DNA of 10,530 bases from Saccharothrix sp. NRRL B-16348 (lineage in GTDB: Bacteria; Actinomycetota; Actinomycetes; Mycobacteriales; Pseudonocardiaceae): assembly GCF_001280085.1 (NCBI RefSeq), contig NZ_LGED01000028.1, positions 1 through 10,530 on the forward strand, given 5' to 3'. The translations under genes were made by a program, and so were the position numbers. Positions 1 to 7,570 of this stretch are shown one piece after another (the stretch's first letter is position 1; each line of letters starts with the position of its first letter). Below the pieces are notes generated by a model. That model did no database searches, was not told where the DNA came from, and saw only the letters and a list, made by a program, of their open reading frames with translations.

Positions 1-68
1 GGTCGACGTCACAGCGCATGGCAGCCGTGCCGCGAACGCTCAACTCCCCTGGGCTTCGTGCGTCCTCT

Positions 69-104
69 ACCTGCATGGATGAGGTTATCGGCAGGCACAG
101 CGTC
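69..104. repeat. Solo IS terminal repeat, outer end of a second IS extending left of the window
   Basis: This 36-bp segment matches the left terminal repeat of the IS at 2112-2147 at 34 of 36 positions and in the same orientation; the two differences sit side by side in the middle. In the complete IS the inward direction from this repeat runs toward lower coordinates, so here the IS body would lie to the left, outside the window. In the complete copy the transposase starts about 127 bp from the IS end, which would place this copy's start just before base 1. Bases 1-68 are only loosely similar to the interior of the complete copy, so this is a related rather than identical element, or an orphan end. 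Confidence 0.6.
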
Positions 105-116
105 GGAGTCGTCGGC

Positions 117-133
117 GTGACGCATCGCGTCAC
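117..133. promoter_or_regulatory. Perfect inverted repeat upstream of the EEP gene
   Basis: Seven-base arms (GTGACGC and GCGTCAC) flank a three-base spacer, 26 bp upstream of the ATG at 160. The position fits an operator or a leader hairpin for the downstream gene, but no matching regulator is visible in the window. It could also occur by chance in such GC-rich DNA. Confidence 0.3.
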
Positions 134-159
134 CGCCGCTGTGAATCGAGGACGTCGAC

Positions 160-886
160 ATGGCCGTCCGTCTTGCGACCTTCAACGTGGAGAACCTGTT
201 CGAGCGGGCCAAGGCCCTCGACACCACGACGTGGGCGGAGGGCGAGCCGGTCCTGGCCGCCTTCGGCCGGTTCACCACCCTGTCCGCCAAGACGGTCTAC
301 ACCGACGCGGACAAGCAGGACATGCTGCGGGCACTGGAGACCTTGCGGGTGCTGGTCCGCGATTCAGGTGGGCGGTTGGTGCTGAACCCTCGGCCGTTCG
401 AGGCGTGGGCGTTGCGGGAGAACCGCGGCGACTTCCTCAAGCAACCCGCCGGCGGTGACGCTGTCATCGTGGCCACCGGGCGTGGCGACTGGATCGGCTG
501 GGTGGATCTGATCACCGAGCCGGTCGACGAGACGGCGACCCGTATGACCGCCAAGGTGATCGACGAGGTGGCGGCTGACATCCTGTGCGTGGTCGAGGCC
601 GAGCACCGGCCGTCGTTGGTGCGGTTCAGCGCAGCCTTGCTGGATCGCCGCTACGCCCACGCGATGCTGGTCGACGGCAACGACCCGCGTCGGCTTGATG
701 ACCACCGCTCGAGTGACCATCGAGTCGGTGCGCAGCCACGTCGACGACCCCGACCCGCAGTCCGAGACCGGGCGGGCGTTGTTCAGTCGGGACTGCCCGG
801 TCTACCAGCTGCGGCTGCCCGGCGGCCGCGAGTTGTTCCTGCTGCTCAACCACTTCAAGAGCCAGTCGTTCTCCAGCGGTGACCCC
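160..886 (+). pseudogene. Endonuclease/exonuclease/phosphatase-family gene, frameshifted and truncated by an IS
   Basis: The ATG at 160 follows a GAGGA ribosome binding site. The first 176 or so residues show the family's start signature LATFNVENLF (residues 5-14), where Asn and Glu help bind metal, and a second conserved acidic stretch, DILCVVEAEHRPS, around residue 140-152 with probable metal-ligand Glu146. Near base 688 the reading frame changes. The continuation is in another frame from about 695, through SVRSHVDDPD and LLLNHFKSQS, the expected late motif. Family members usually carry an RGID(V)-like segment at exactly this break; its absence and the frame change would both be explained by loss of about 11 bp. 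The 3' end is lost where the IS begins at 887, and no continuation is recognisable beyond 2147. These proteins are metal-dependent nucleases or phosphodiesterases; this copy is very unlikely to be active. Confidence 0.8.
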
Positions 887-922
887 GACCCTGTGCTTGC
901 CGAAAATGTCGTCCGTGCAGGT
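887..922. repeat. Right terminal inverted repeat of the IS
   Basis: Reading inward from 887 this begins GACCCTGTGCTTGCCGA and ends GTGCAGGT. It pairs with the repeat at 2112-2147 with 8 mismatches in 36. The conserved blocks are CTGTGC, TGCCGA and TGCAGGT. Its last base is shared with the transposase stop codon. Confidence 0.75.
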
Positions 923-2020
923 CAGGCGGCGTGGTGGTACTCGTTGAGGATGCCGCCCAGTCGTTGCCGTCGGCGGATGTCGAGGCGGGGGAGGGTCGCC
1001 TGATCGGTGACGGCTGGTGGCAGGGAGCGGAGTGGTCGCGCGTTGTCGATGCCTTGGTGGGGTCGGTGGGTGTTGTAGTACCTCTCGTACTCGCGCAGGG
1101 CGTGGAGTAGTTGCTGTTGGTTCCAGATGAGGGTGCGGTCGAGTAGTTCGCGTCGGCAGCTGTGGATCCAGCGTTCCATGACCGCGTTCATCCGAGGGAT
1201 GCGGACTCCGCTGAGGACGACCTGGATGCCGACGTCGGCGAGGACGGCGTCGAACAGTGCAGGGTACTTCCCGTCCCGGACGCGGATCAGGAATCGCGCC
1301 TGTCTGCCCGCGTCTTCGAGGTCCATGGCGAGGTTCCTGGCGGCTTGGGTGACCCAGGATGCGGTGGGATGTGCGGTGGCGCCGAGGACGCGGACCCGGC
1401 GACTGGCATGCTCGATGACCGCGAGCACGTGCAGGCGGGTGCCGTTCAGGGTGGAAGCCTCGAAGAAGTCGCAGGCCAGGAGCGCGTCGGCTTGGGAGCG
1501 GAGGAAGGCCGCCCAGGTCGTCGTGGTGCGTTCGGGTGCCGGGTCGATCCCGGCGTCTTTGAGGATCTGCCAGACGGTGGAGGCTGCGACCTTGATGCCG
1601 AGTACGAGGAGTTCGCCGTGGATGCGGCGGTAGCCCCAGGTGGGGTTCTCCCGTGCCAAGCGCAGCACCAGAAGTCGGATCGATTGGACGGTTCGTGGTC
1701 GACCGGGCAGCCTGGGGCGGGGACCTGGCTGCGTGGCGGTGGGCGAGGAGGTCTCGGTGCCACCGGAGCACCGTCTCTGGGCGTACCAGTAGTCGGAGTC
1801 GACGAAGTGCTTGCATCGGGAGTCGGTGCAGCAGTGCCGCGAGGAAGGCCCGGTCGGCGGGAGAGAACCGTGGGCGGACGTCTCCGAGTTGGCGTTCCAG
1901 GACCATGATCTGGTGGCGCAGCGCCAGGATCTCCATGTCCTTGTCCCGGTCGCTCAGGGGCAGCAGGCGCAGCACCGCGAACGCGTTGGTCACGCTCAGA
2001 TAGGCCAGTCGGAGTAGCAC
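922..2020 (-). pseudogene. Integrase-core (rve, DDE) transposase, frameshifted
   Basis: The GTG start at 2018-2020 opens MLLRLAYLSV, then a leucine-rich segment with ILALRHQIMVLERQL. This frame holds to about base 1723; from there the coherent protein continues in the next frame (LVLRLARENPTWGYRRIHGEL onward, split here as LARENPTWGY and RRIHGEL). The switch falls at a run of four G at 1719-1722. Removing one base would restore a 365-aa product, the usual size for this type. The integrase core shows the first catalytic Asp in LLACDFFE and the Glu in NAVMERW. The expected IRDRDGKF block reads IRVRDGKY, with GTC (Val) at 1279-1281 where Asp is usual. The end, YERYYNTHRPHQGI, is typical. Programmed frameshifting is possible in IS3 relatives, but this group normally uses one ORF, so decay or a sequencing error is more likely. 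Confidence 0.85.
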
Positions 2021-2111
2021 AGTCGGTCATCATGCCGTGTTAGCCGAGGACGCTGCGGACCTACAGTCGTACTCACGAGCACCTCGGCTCTTCACGCTAC
2101 GCACGGTTTCA

Positions 2112-2147
2112 ACCTGCATGGATGGAGTTATCGGCAGGCACAGCGTC
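2112..2147. repeat. Left terminal inverted repeat of the IS
   Basis: This is the inverted partner of 887-922 (28 of 36 identical) and a direct repeat of 69-104 (34 of 36). It lies about 92 bp upstream of the transposase start and marks the boundary with the terminator region of the large operon. Confidence 0.78.
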
Positions 2148-2149
2148 CG

Positions 2150-2166
2150 ACCACGGCGCGCGTGGT
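2150..2166 (-). terminator. Hairpin downstream of the NTPase gene, possible terminator
   Basis: Six-base arms (ACCACG and CGTGGT) close a five-base loop, about 50 nt after the stop codon at 2216-2218. There is no U-rich tail, as is common in actinobacteria. The IS ends only two bases away, so the element may have inserted at the foot of this hairpin. Confidence 0.35.
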
Positions 2167-2215
2167 TGCGGCAGTGACAGTAGTTGGTTAGGGCTGCGGT
2201 GCCTGCGGACGCCAC

Positions 2216-5200
2216 TTACGGAGTGCCCTCGAAAATGTTCAGCACGTCGTTCACCTCGGGTCTTCCTGTCGCCTGCACCAATGACTTGAGCGCTTGAACC
2301 GCCTTCTTCCGGCTCGGCTCGTTGGCGGCTGACTTGGCTACGCGGGCGGCGTCCACGTGTTCTGATGGTTCTCCGGTGGCGCCGAGGGCTGCGATCACCG
2401 AGAAAGCGAACACACCGGCGAATTCGTCGTTGGCCAGGTGCGGTGAGGTGAACCACAGCGAACGGATGAGGTCGAGGTTGCCTTCGGCAACGATCTTGAA
2501 CAGGAGGTCGCGAGTGTCCTCACCGTCCAGGATCGCGTCGAACACCTCGTTGACGGGGAAGTACCGGGCCAGCTGGACGATACCCAGGTACGAGCGAGCC
2601 GAATCGCCGTGTGCGACGAGGACGTCCGTGTGCAGTGGATCGTTGACCAGTGCTGGATGTTCTTCCAGGAACCGCTGGGACTCGATCAGGGTCGCGCTGG
2701 TGATCCACTGCTCAACCAGTTCCACCGCGGCTTCTCTGGTCGCCATGTCGTTGACGATGGTGCCCAGTCCCTTGTGGACGGCGTCGTCGAGCTGCTCCTT
2801 GAGCCAGAGCAATCGGGCGGCATCGGGATAGAGGTCGCACAGTGTCGCCAGGGCAGCCCGGCTGTCGTCGGTTCTCAGCGTCTCCCAGTGTTGCCGGAGG
2901 AAGTCGCCGGCGGCGGTTGCGCTGCTCTGGCTCGTCCAGGCGTTCGCCAGGGCCACGGTCGAGTCGTCGACGGGCGCGGTCGCCCATGCCGGCAATCCCG
3001 TGGCGACTCCGCCTCCCGAGACGGCCGCTTCGCGCACCATGCGGCGGACCTCGCCGAGAAAACGCAGGTCGCCGCTGTCCTCCTCGGCGTGCGACGCCGC
3101 GGAGGACAAGTCGTCCGCGGCCTCGTCGGCGCCGTGCGACGAGGTTCGTCGCCACAGGTGCCTTTGGACCATGAGATAGGCCCGGCCGGCTGCGGGCATC
3201 GATGCCCAGGTCTCCTCCCAGGTGGCGAGCGCTGTCCTGCGGCCTTCGGCGCCGGTCTGTCGGTTGGCCAAGGCTTTGAGGGTGTTCGCAAGATCCGGGA
3301 GGTGAGCGGCCGGGGCTTTTTCGGCGAGCCTGCGGCGGATCACAATGGCCTCGGTCGCCTTGGTCAGTGAATTGGTCTGATCGCCTGCTTCGCCGTAGTG
3401 GATGCTCAGGTTGTTGAGAGCTGCCGCGAGGTTGGACAGATGGGCGGGATTCGCTGCGGCGAGCCGTCGGTAGAGAGCGACGGCCTCGGCGGCCGTGGCG
3501 ATGATCCTGGTTCGGTCACCTGTGACGTACAGGTGGTTGGCGAGGTTGGTCAGGGCCAACGCGAGGTCGGGGAGGTGAGCGGGGGCGCCGTGGACGAGTC
3601 CGCGCAGGAGGTCAACGGCCTCGATGGCCGCCTCCAACGCCTTGATCCGCTGGCCGGTCTCCAACAGCCGATTGGCGAGGTTGTTCAGCGACGCGGCGAG
3701 GTCAGGAAGATGGGTAGGGTCATCCTTGACGAGCTCTCGCCGAATGGCGAGCGCTTCGGTGGTGATCGTCAGTGCTCGGGCGTGGTTTCCGGCCTCCGCT
3801 TCTCGATTGGCGAGGTTGTTCAGCGACATGGCGAGGTCGGGCAGGTGAGCCGGGTCCTTCTCGGCGAGGGCCCGATGAATGGTGACGTCCTCGACGGCCG
3901 TGTTCATTGCCCGTTCTTTGTCTCTGACTTCTGCCTGCCGATTGGCGAGGCTGGACAGCGCCGAGGCGAGGCCGGGCAGGTGGATGGTGCCGTTCTCCTC
4001 GACGAGTCCACGCCAGGTGGCGACGGCCTCGGTTGCCGTGGCAAGCGCCTCGATCACGTGGCCCGTATCCGCTTGGTGGATGCTCAGGTTGCCGAGTACC
4101 ACAGCGAAAGCGTGCCGGTGGAAAAGATGGTTCTCGGCGAGCTCCCGATAGTGTTCGGCGGCTTCGGTCGCGGTGGCCAGCGCGTCGAGCTGTTCCCCCG
4201 CCTTCGCCTGAAGATTGGCCAGTTTGTTCAACGTTGAGGCGAGTTCGGGCAGGTGGGCGGCGCCGTTTTTCTCGACGATGTCACGCCGGATGGCGACGGC
4301 CTCGGTGATGGAAGCCAGCGCAAGCGGGTGGTCACCGGAACGCGCCTGCTGGTCCGCGAGGTAGCCGAGGAACAGCGCGAGGTCGGGTAAGTGGGTTGGA
4401 CTGTTGGCGGCCAGGGCGCGTTGGATGGTGACGGCTTGGTTGATGACGGCCAAGGTTTCGGAACCGGCCCCGCGGTCCTGCTGAACGACGGCCAGGATGG
4501 CGAGCGACTTGGCCAATTCGGGCAGGTGGATCGGGTTGTCCTCGGCGAGCCGGCGGTGGAGGCTGACGGCTTCGGCAACGGTAACCTGCGCCTGGGCGTG
4601 GTCCCCGGCCTCAGCCTGTCGACCGGCCAGATTGTTGAGGGTGCTGCCGAGTTCCGCCGAGTAGGCGTCCGGATTTTTCCGGGCGAGTTCACGTTTGATG
4701 TCCGCAGCTTCGGAGATGGTGGCGAGAGCCCCGGCAAGATCATTTGCCCGCCCTCGGTGGACTCCTAGGTTATTCAGGGCCACGGCGAGTTCGGGCAGAT
4801 AGGCGTCCGGACTGTGGCGGACGAGTCTCCGGTAAATGTCGACACTTTCGCCCGCGGTGGCCAGCGCACGCGTGTGGTCACCAGTCCGGTAAAAGTGGTT
4901 GGCCAGGTTGGTCAAGGATACGGCGAGGACTGGCAGGTGCGCGCCCGGGTTGTCGGCGGCGAGCTTGCGTTGAATGCCGACGGCTTCGACGGCGATTTCC
5001 AGGGCTTCGGCTGCGCGCCCGGCTTCCGCCTGCCGGTTGGCCAGGTTGGTCATATACATGGCGAGGCTGGGGAGGTGGACAGGGTCGTACGTGACGAGGT
5101 CGCGGCTGAGCGCGACAGCCTCGGTGATGTCGGCCAGCGCACCGGGCAGGTCTCCGAGCTGCCCTCGTTTGTTGGCCGCGCTGTTGAGAGAACTGGCGAG

Positions 5201-7558
5201 GTGGTGCAGGTGTGCGCCCGGGTTGTCGGCGGCAAGCTCGCGTTGGATGTCGATAGCCTCGTTGATGGTTTCCAGGGCTTCGGCAGCGCGTCCGCGTTCC
5301 GCTTGCCGGTTGGCCAGGCTGGCCAATGCCACGGCCAGGTTCGGCAGAAGGGCTGGGTCGAGCTCTGCGGGGCCTCGGAAGCGGGCGACGGCTTCGATGG
5401 CGATCGTCAGCGCTTCGGTCGGGTTTCCGGCTTCGGCATGCCGGGTCGCGAGGTTGTTGAGGAAGTGGGCGAGTTGCACTTCCTCGATCACCGTGGTCGG
5501 GTTGCCCATCGCCGCCCTGGTCCGGGTGGCGGCGATCAGTGCCAGGTTTCTGAGGCTGCTGTGCCCCGCGGGGATGTCCGCGACCAGTGCGGCAAGAGGG
5601 ATAACGGTGTTCGGCTCGGCGGCGAGTTTCTCCAGCGGTCGGACGAACGGGCCGTTCTGGGTCAGCGCGATGGCGAAGGCCTCGGGCCACAAGGCCGGGT
5701 TCTTCGCAAGGAGACGGTCGGCCAGGGGGCCGGCCACGTCGGGGGCGTGGTCGGCAGCCCTGGTCAGGGTCCGGACCAGGGCTCCGGACGAGCTTTGCCG
5801 CGCGGCCAGGTCGGCAACGGTGTCGAAGAAGGTCGGGTCGTCGCCGAACACCTGCGCGATCAGGTGGTCCGCGACCGGGTCGGGACGGAGGGCGACGCGG
5901 TTGTCACCCGTGTCGCGCAGGAAAGGACGCAACATCTCGGCCAGTTCGGCCGGTCGCACGCTCGTCCATTCCGACACGTCGAACGCGCTGAGGGTGGCGG
6001 TCAGCGCCCTCGCGGTCGGGGTGAGCAGGCTGAGGCCCGCAGCCACTCGGCGCAGGGTTTCCCTGGGCACGGGCGGTCGGTGGTGCGATCGCGCGACGTC
6101 GTTCCAGTTGTCGAACTCGCGGTCGAGGATGGCGTCGTAAAGCGCGGTCCGACTGGTGGGCAGATCGGTTCCGCTGTGCGCGGCGATCCAGGCGTGGACG
6201 ACCAGGTCCAGCGTGGTCCAGCGGTGGAGTCCTCTCGGCGGTTCGAGGGGGGTGTGGCCCTGGGAGTTGCTCAGGGTGGAGAACCTGCGGTGGGCGCGCC
6301 GGTACACCGCTTCGGGGTTGGGGTGGTGTTCTGCCAGCGTGATGTCGGGGTGTCGCACGATGCGAACGCCCGATTTGTCGAGCGCGCGGTCGAGTTGGGG
6401 GAACCAGTCGCCGGTGTCGCGGGAGGTGAGGATCACCGCAGTGCGGTGGCGCCGGGACGCCAGATACCGGATCAGGGTCTTGAGCGCGGAGGTCGGTGCG
6501 GCTTCGACGTAGTCGACGACGACCAGGAGCGGGGAGGCCACGCGTGCCAGCCAGTGCAGGGAGGTGTCGTCCGCCCCGTCGGTCAGCAGGTCCTCGCGGA
6601 GGAAACCGGCGTGCCACCCGTCTGCGGTGAGCTGGTCGGCCAGTTCGGCGGCCAGTCGGGTTTTACCGGACCCGCCCACTCCGGTGATCGCGGCCAACCG
6701 GGGCCGGTTGTCCTCGGTGGCCGACCGGCACCACAACAGCAGGGCGTCCAACTCGCCTCGGTCCTCGAAGCGGACCACCCTGTTGCGGGCACGGATGTGG
6801 GCCAGTGGCCCCGCCAGCGGCCCCGGCTGGTGGTAGGCGGGTTCCAGCGGCGGGACCTGCGGCCACTGCGGTGGTGCCAGCGCCAGCCGGGGGTCGTAAC
6901 CCAAGCCGACGTCCAGGCCGGTGCGCCAACGCCACCGGTCCCCGCTGAGGAACGCGGCTCCCGAGGCGACTGCTTCCTCCAGGTTGGCGGCGGGGTCGGT
7001 GCGCCACCGGCGGGCGATCACGGTGATGTCGACGGCGACGAATTCTCCCGGCGCCTGCCACGCCGACCGCAGTCCCGTGCCCGGCCATTCCGGCGGCTCC
7101 CGCAGGACCACGTCGGTCAGCGGATAGGTCTCCAGGCTGCGACGGCCGTCCGGCCCCGCCCAGTCGCCCCGCAACCACACGACCACCACCGCGTGACCCG
7201 CGGCACCACGTCCCGCCGGATCCAGGATGGCGATCACCGGGTGCAGGCCGGCGTCGAGGCAGGCGCCCGCGAACGCCACGGACAGGTCGAGGCAGTTGGC
7301 GTGCCGGGGACTGGTGAAAACCTCGTCAGGCGGGCGGATGTGCTGGTATCTCCCCGTGCCGGCGAACGACTCGTCGGCGTAGTCGGTGCCGGCGGCGGCA
7401 AACGCGTCGAACACCCGGCGCAGGCGAATCTCGGGTGGTGCGGCCGACCGGCCCGGCAGCACGGCGCCTTCCGGCATCACCGAGGGCAACGTGCCTGTCT
7501 GCACATACCGCAGCAGATCTTCCGGCACGGACTGATCCCACAACGGCCAGTCGGTCAC
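2216..7558 (-). CDS. STAND-type P-loop NTPase with transglutaminase-like N-terminus and about 17 TPR units (1780 aa)
   Basis: The GTG at 7558 is chosen as start because GGAGGAG sits five bases upstream and it overlaps the lipase stop as GTGA; the frame stays open further upstream, but that part is low-complexity Gly/Arg. Domains: (1) residues about 40-185 resemble a transglutaminase/cysteine-peptidase fold, with Cys89 in HANCLDL, His122 in GHAVVVVWL and Asp177 in FVAVDIT; (2) about 255-690 is a STAND-like NTPase with Walker A GVGGSGKT (293-300), Walker B LLVVVDY (Asp349) and a TSR motif ending at Arg380, then a helical region; (3) about 690-1470 is 17 TPR units; (4) 1472-1780 is an unassigned mostly helical domain containing FLEEHPALVNDP. 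No signal peptide or membrane segment is apparent, so it is probably cytosolic. It is likely the sensor/switch partner of the lipase; the trigger is unknown. A regulatory role outside defence is possible. Confidence 0.85.
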   Translation of the reverse strand: MTDWPLWDQSVPEDLLRYVQTGTLPSVMPEGAVLPGRSAAPPEIRLRRVFDAFAAAGTDYADESFAGTGRYQHIRPPDEVFTSPRHANCLDLSVAFAGACLDAGLHPVIAILDPAGRGAAGHAVVVVWLRGDWAGPDGRRSLETYPLTDVVLREPPEWPGTGLRSAWQAPGEFVAVDITVIARRWRTDPAANLEEAVASGAAFLSGDRWRWRTGLDVGLGYDPRLALAPPQWPQVPPLEPAYHQPGPLAGPLAHIRARNRVVRFEDRGELDALLLWCRSATEDNRPRLAAITGVGGSGKTRLAAELADQLTADGWHAGFLREDLLTDGADDTSLHWLARVASPLLVVVDYVEAAPTSALKTLIRYLASRRHRTAVILTSRDTGDWFPQLDRALDKSGVRIVRHPDITLAEHHPNPEAVYRRAHRRFSTLSNSQGHTPLEPPRGLHRWTTLDLVVHAWIAAHSGTDLPTSRTALYDAILDREFDNWNDVARSHHRPPVPRETLRRVAAGLSLLTPTARALTATLSAFDVSEWTSVRPAELAEMLRPFLRDTGDNRVALRPDPVADHLIAQVFGDDPTFFDTVADLAARQSSSGALVRTLTRAADHAPDVAGPLADRLLAKNPALWPEAFAIALTQNGPFVRPLEKLAAEPNTVIPLAALVADIPAGHSSLRNLALIAATRTRAAMGNPTTVIEEVQLAHFLNNLATRHAEAGNPTEALTIAIEAVARFRGPAELDPALLPNLAVALASLANRQAERGRAAEALETINEAIDIQRELAADNPGAHLHHLASSLNSAANKRGQLGDLPGALADITEAVALSRDLVTYDPVHLPSLAMYMTNLANRQAEAGRAAEALEIAVEAVGIQRKLAADNPGAHLPVLAVSLTNLANHFYRTGDHTRALATAGESVDIYRRLVRHSPDAYLPELAVALNNLGVHRGRANDLAGALATISEAADIKRELARKNPDAYSAELGSTLNNLAGRQAEAGDHAQAQVTVAEAVSLHRRLAEDNPIHLPELAKSLAILAVVQQDRGAGSETLAVINQAVTIQRALAANSPTHLPDLALFLGYLADQQARSGDHPLALASITEAVAIRRDIVEKNGAAHLPELASTLNKLANLQAKAGEQLDALATATEAAEHYRELAENHLFHRHAFAVVLGNLSIHQADTGHVIEALATATEAVATWRGLVEENGTIHLPGLASALSSLANRQAEVRDKERAMNTAVEDVTIHRALAEKDPAHLPDLAMSLNNLANREAEAGNHARALTITTEALAIRRELVKDDPTHLPDLAASLNNLANRLLETGQRIKALEAAIEAVDLLRGLVHGAPAHLPDLALALTNLANHLYVTGDRTRIIATAAEAVALYRRLAAANPAHLSNLAAALNNLSIHYGEAGDQTNSLTKATEAIVIRRRLAEKAPAAHLPDLANTLKALANRQTGAEGRRTALATWEETWASMPAAGRAYLMVQRHLWRRTSSHGADEAADDLSSAASHAEEDSGDLRFLGEVRRMVREAAVSGGGVATGLPAWATAPVDDSTVALANAWTSQSSATAAGDFLRQHWETLRTDDSRAALATLCDLYPDAARLLWLKEQLDDAVHKGLGTIVNDMATREAAVELVEQWITSATLIESQRFLEEHPALVNDPLHTDVLVAHGDSARSYLGIVQLARYFPVNEVFDAILDGEDTRDLLFKIVAEGNLDLIRSLWFTSPHLANDEFAGVFAFSVIAALGATGEPSEHVDAARVAKSAANEPSRKKAVQALKSLVQATGRPEVNDVLNIFEGTP
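3148..5491 (-). repeat. Tandem TPR-coding repeats, about 17 units of 135-138 bp
   Basis: The protein repeats a 45-46 residue unit of the pattern HLPDLAxxLNNLANRxxExGxxxxAL, then a second helix such as ATxTEAVAIxRxLxExxPx. Units alternate between 45 and 46 residues according to whether the linker ends like DPT or NPGA. The longer-than-34-residue period is typical of kinesin-light-chain-like TPRs in bacterial signalling proteins. Units in the middle (about 4, 9 and 12-15) are the most alike. Unit 11, beginning HRHAFA, and the last unit are the most divergent. Confidence 0.8.
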
Positions 7559-7570
7559 CGAGTCTCCTCC
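7555..7570 (-). promoter_or_regulatory. Ribosome binding site and GTGA stop/start overlap coupling the two operon genes
   Basis: The lipase gene ends CGG TGA and the NTPase begins GTG ACC, sharing four bases (GTGA). GGAGGAG lies five bases before the GTG, within the last codons of the lipase. This implies translational coupling and fixes the NTPase start. Confidence 0.85.

Larger units (their letters stand above)
887..2147 (-). mobile_element. Insertion sequence with integrase-core transposase (IS3/IS481-like), 1261 bp
   Basis: The boundaries come from a pair of imperfect 36-bp inverted repeats at 887-922 and 2112-2147, which agree at 28 of 36 positions. They enclose a single transposase gene on the minus strand, whose stop codon overlaps the inner base of the right repeat. 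The size and single-ORF layout fit a group of actinobacterial ISs whose transposase has an rve/DDE integrase core. No clean target-site duplication is visible: CGACC occurs at 886-890 and 2148-2152, but using it would make the two ends asymmetric by four bases. The element cuts the EEP gene on one side and ends about 70 bp from the stop of the large NTPase gene on the other. Confidence 0.82.

Noticed and set aside
626..2020. 464-codon minus-strand frame read through as one protein
   Set aside because: Only its first 100 or so residues are transposase; beyond about 1720 it is an out-of-frame Arg/Pro-rich shadow of the true transposase and of the EEP gene.
886..2152. CGACC as target-site duplication of the IS
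   Set aside because: The copies at 886-890 and 2148-2152 would make the IS ends unequal, because the left copy overlaps the terminal repeat.
3148..5491. Periodic 135-138 bp repeats as a possible CRISPR or satellite
   Set aside because: The period matches codon-level TPR units in one open frame and the units diverge at DNA level; there are no conserved repeats with unique spacers.
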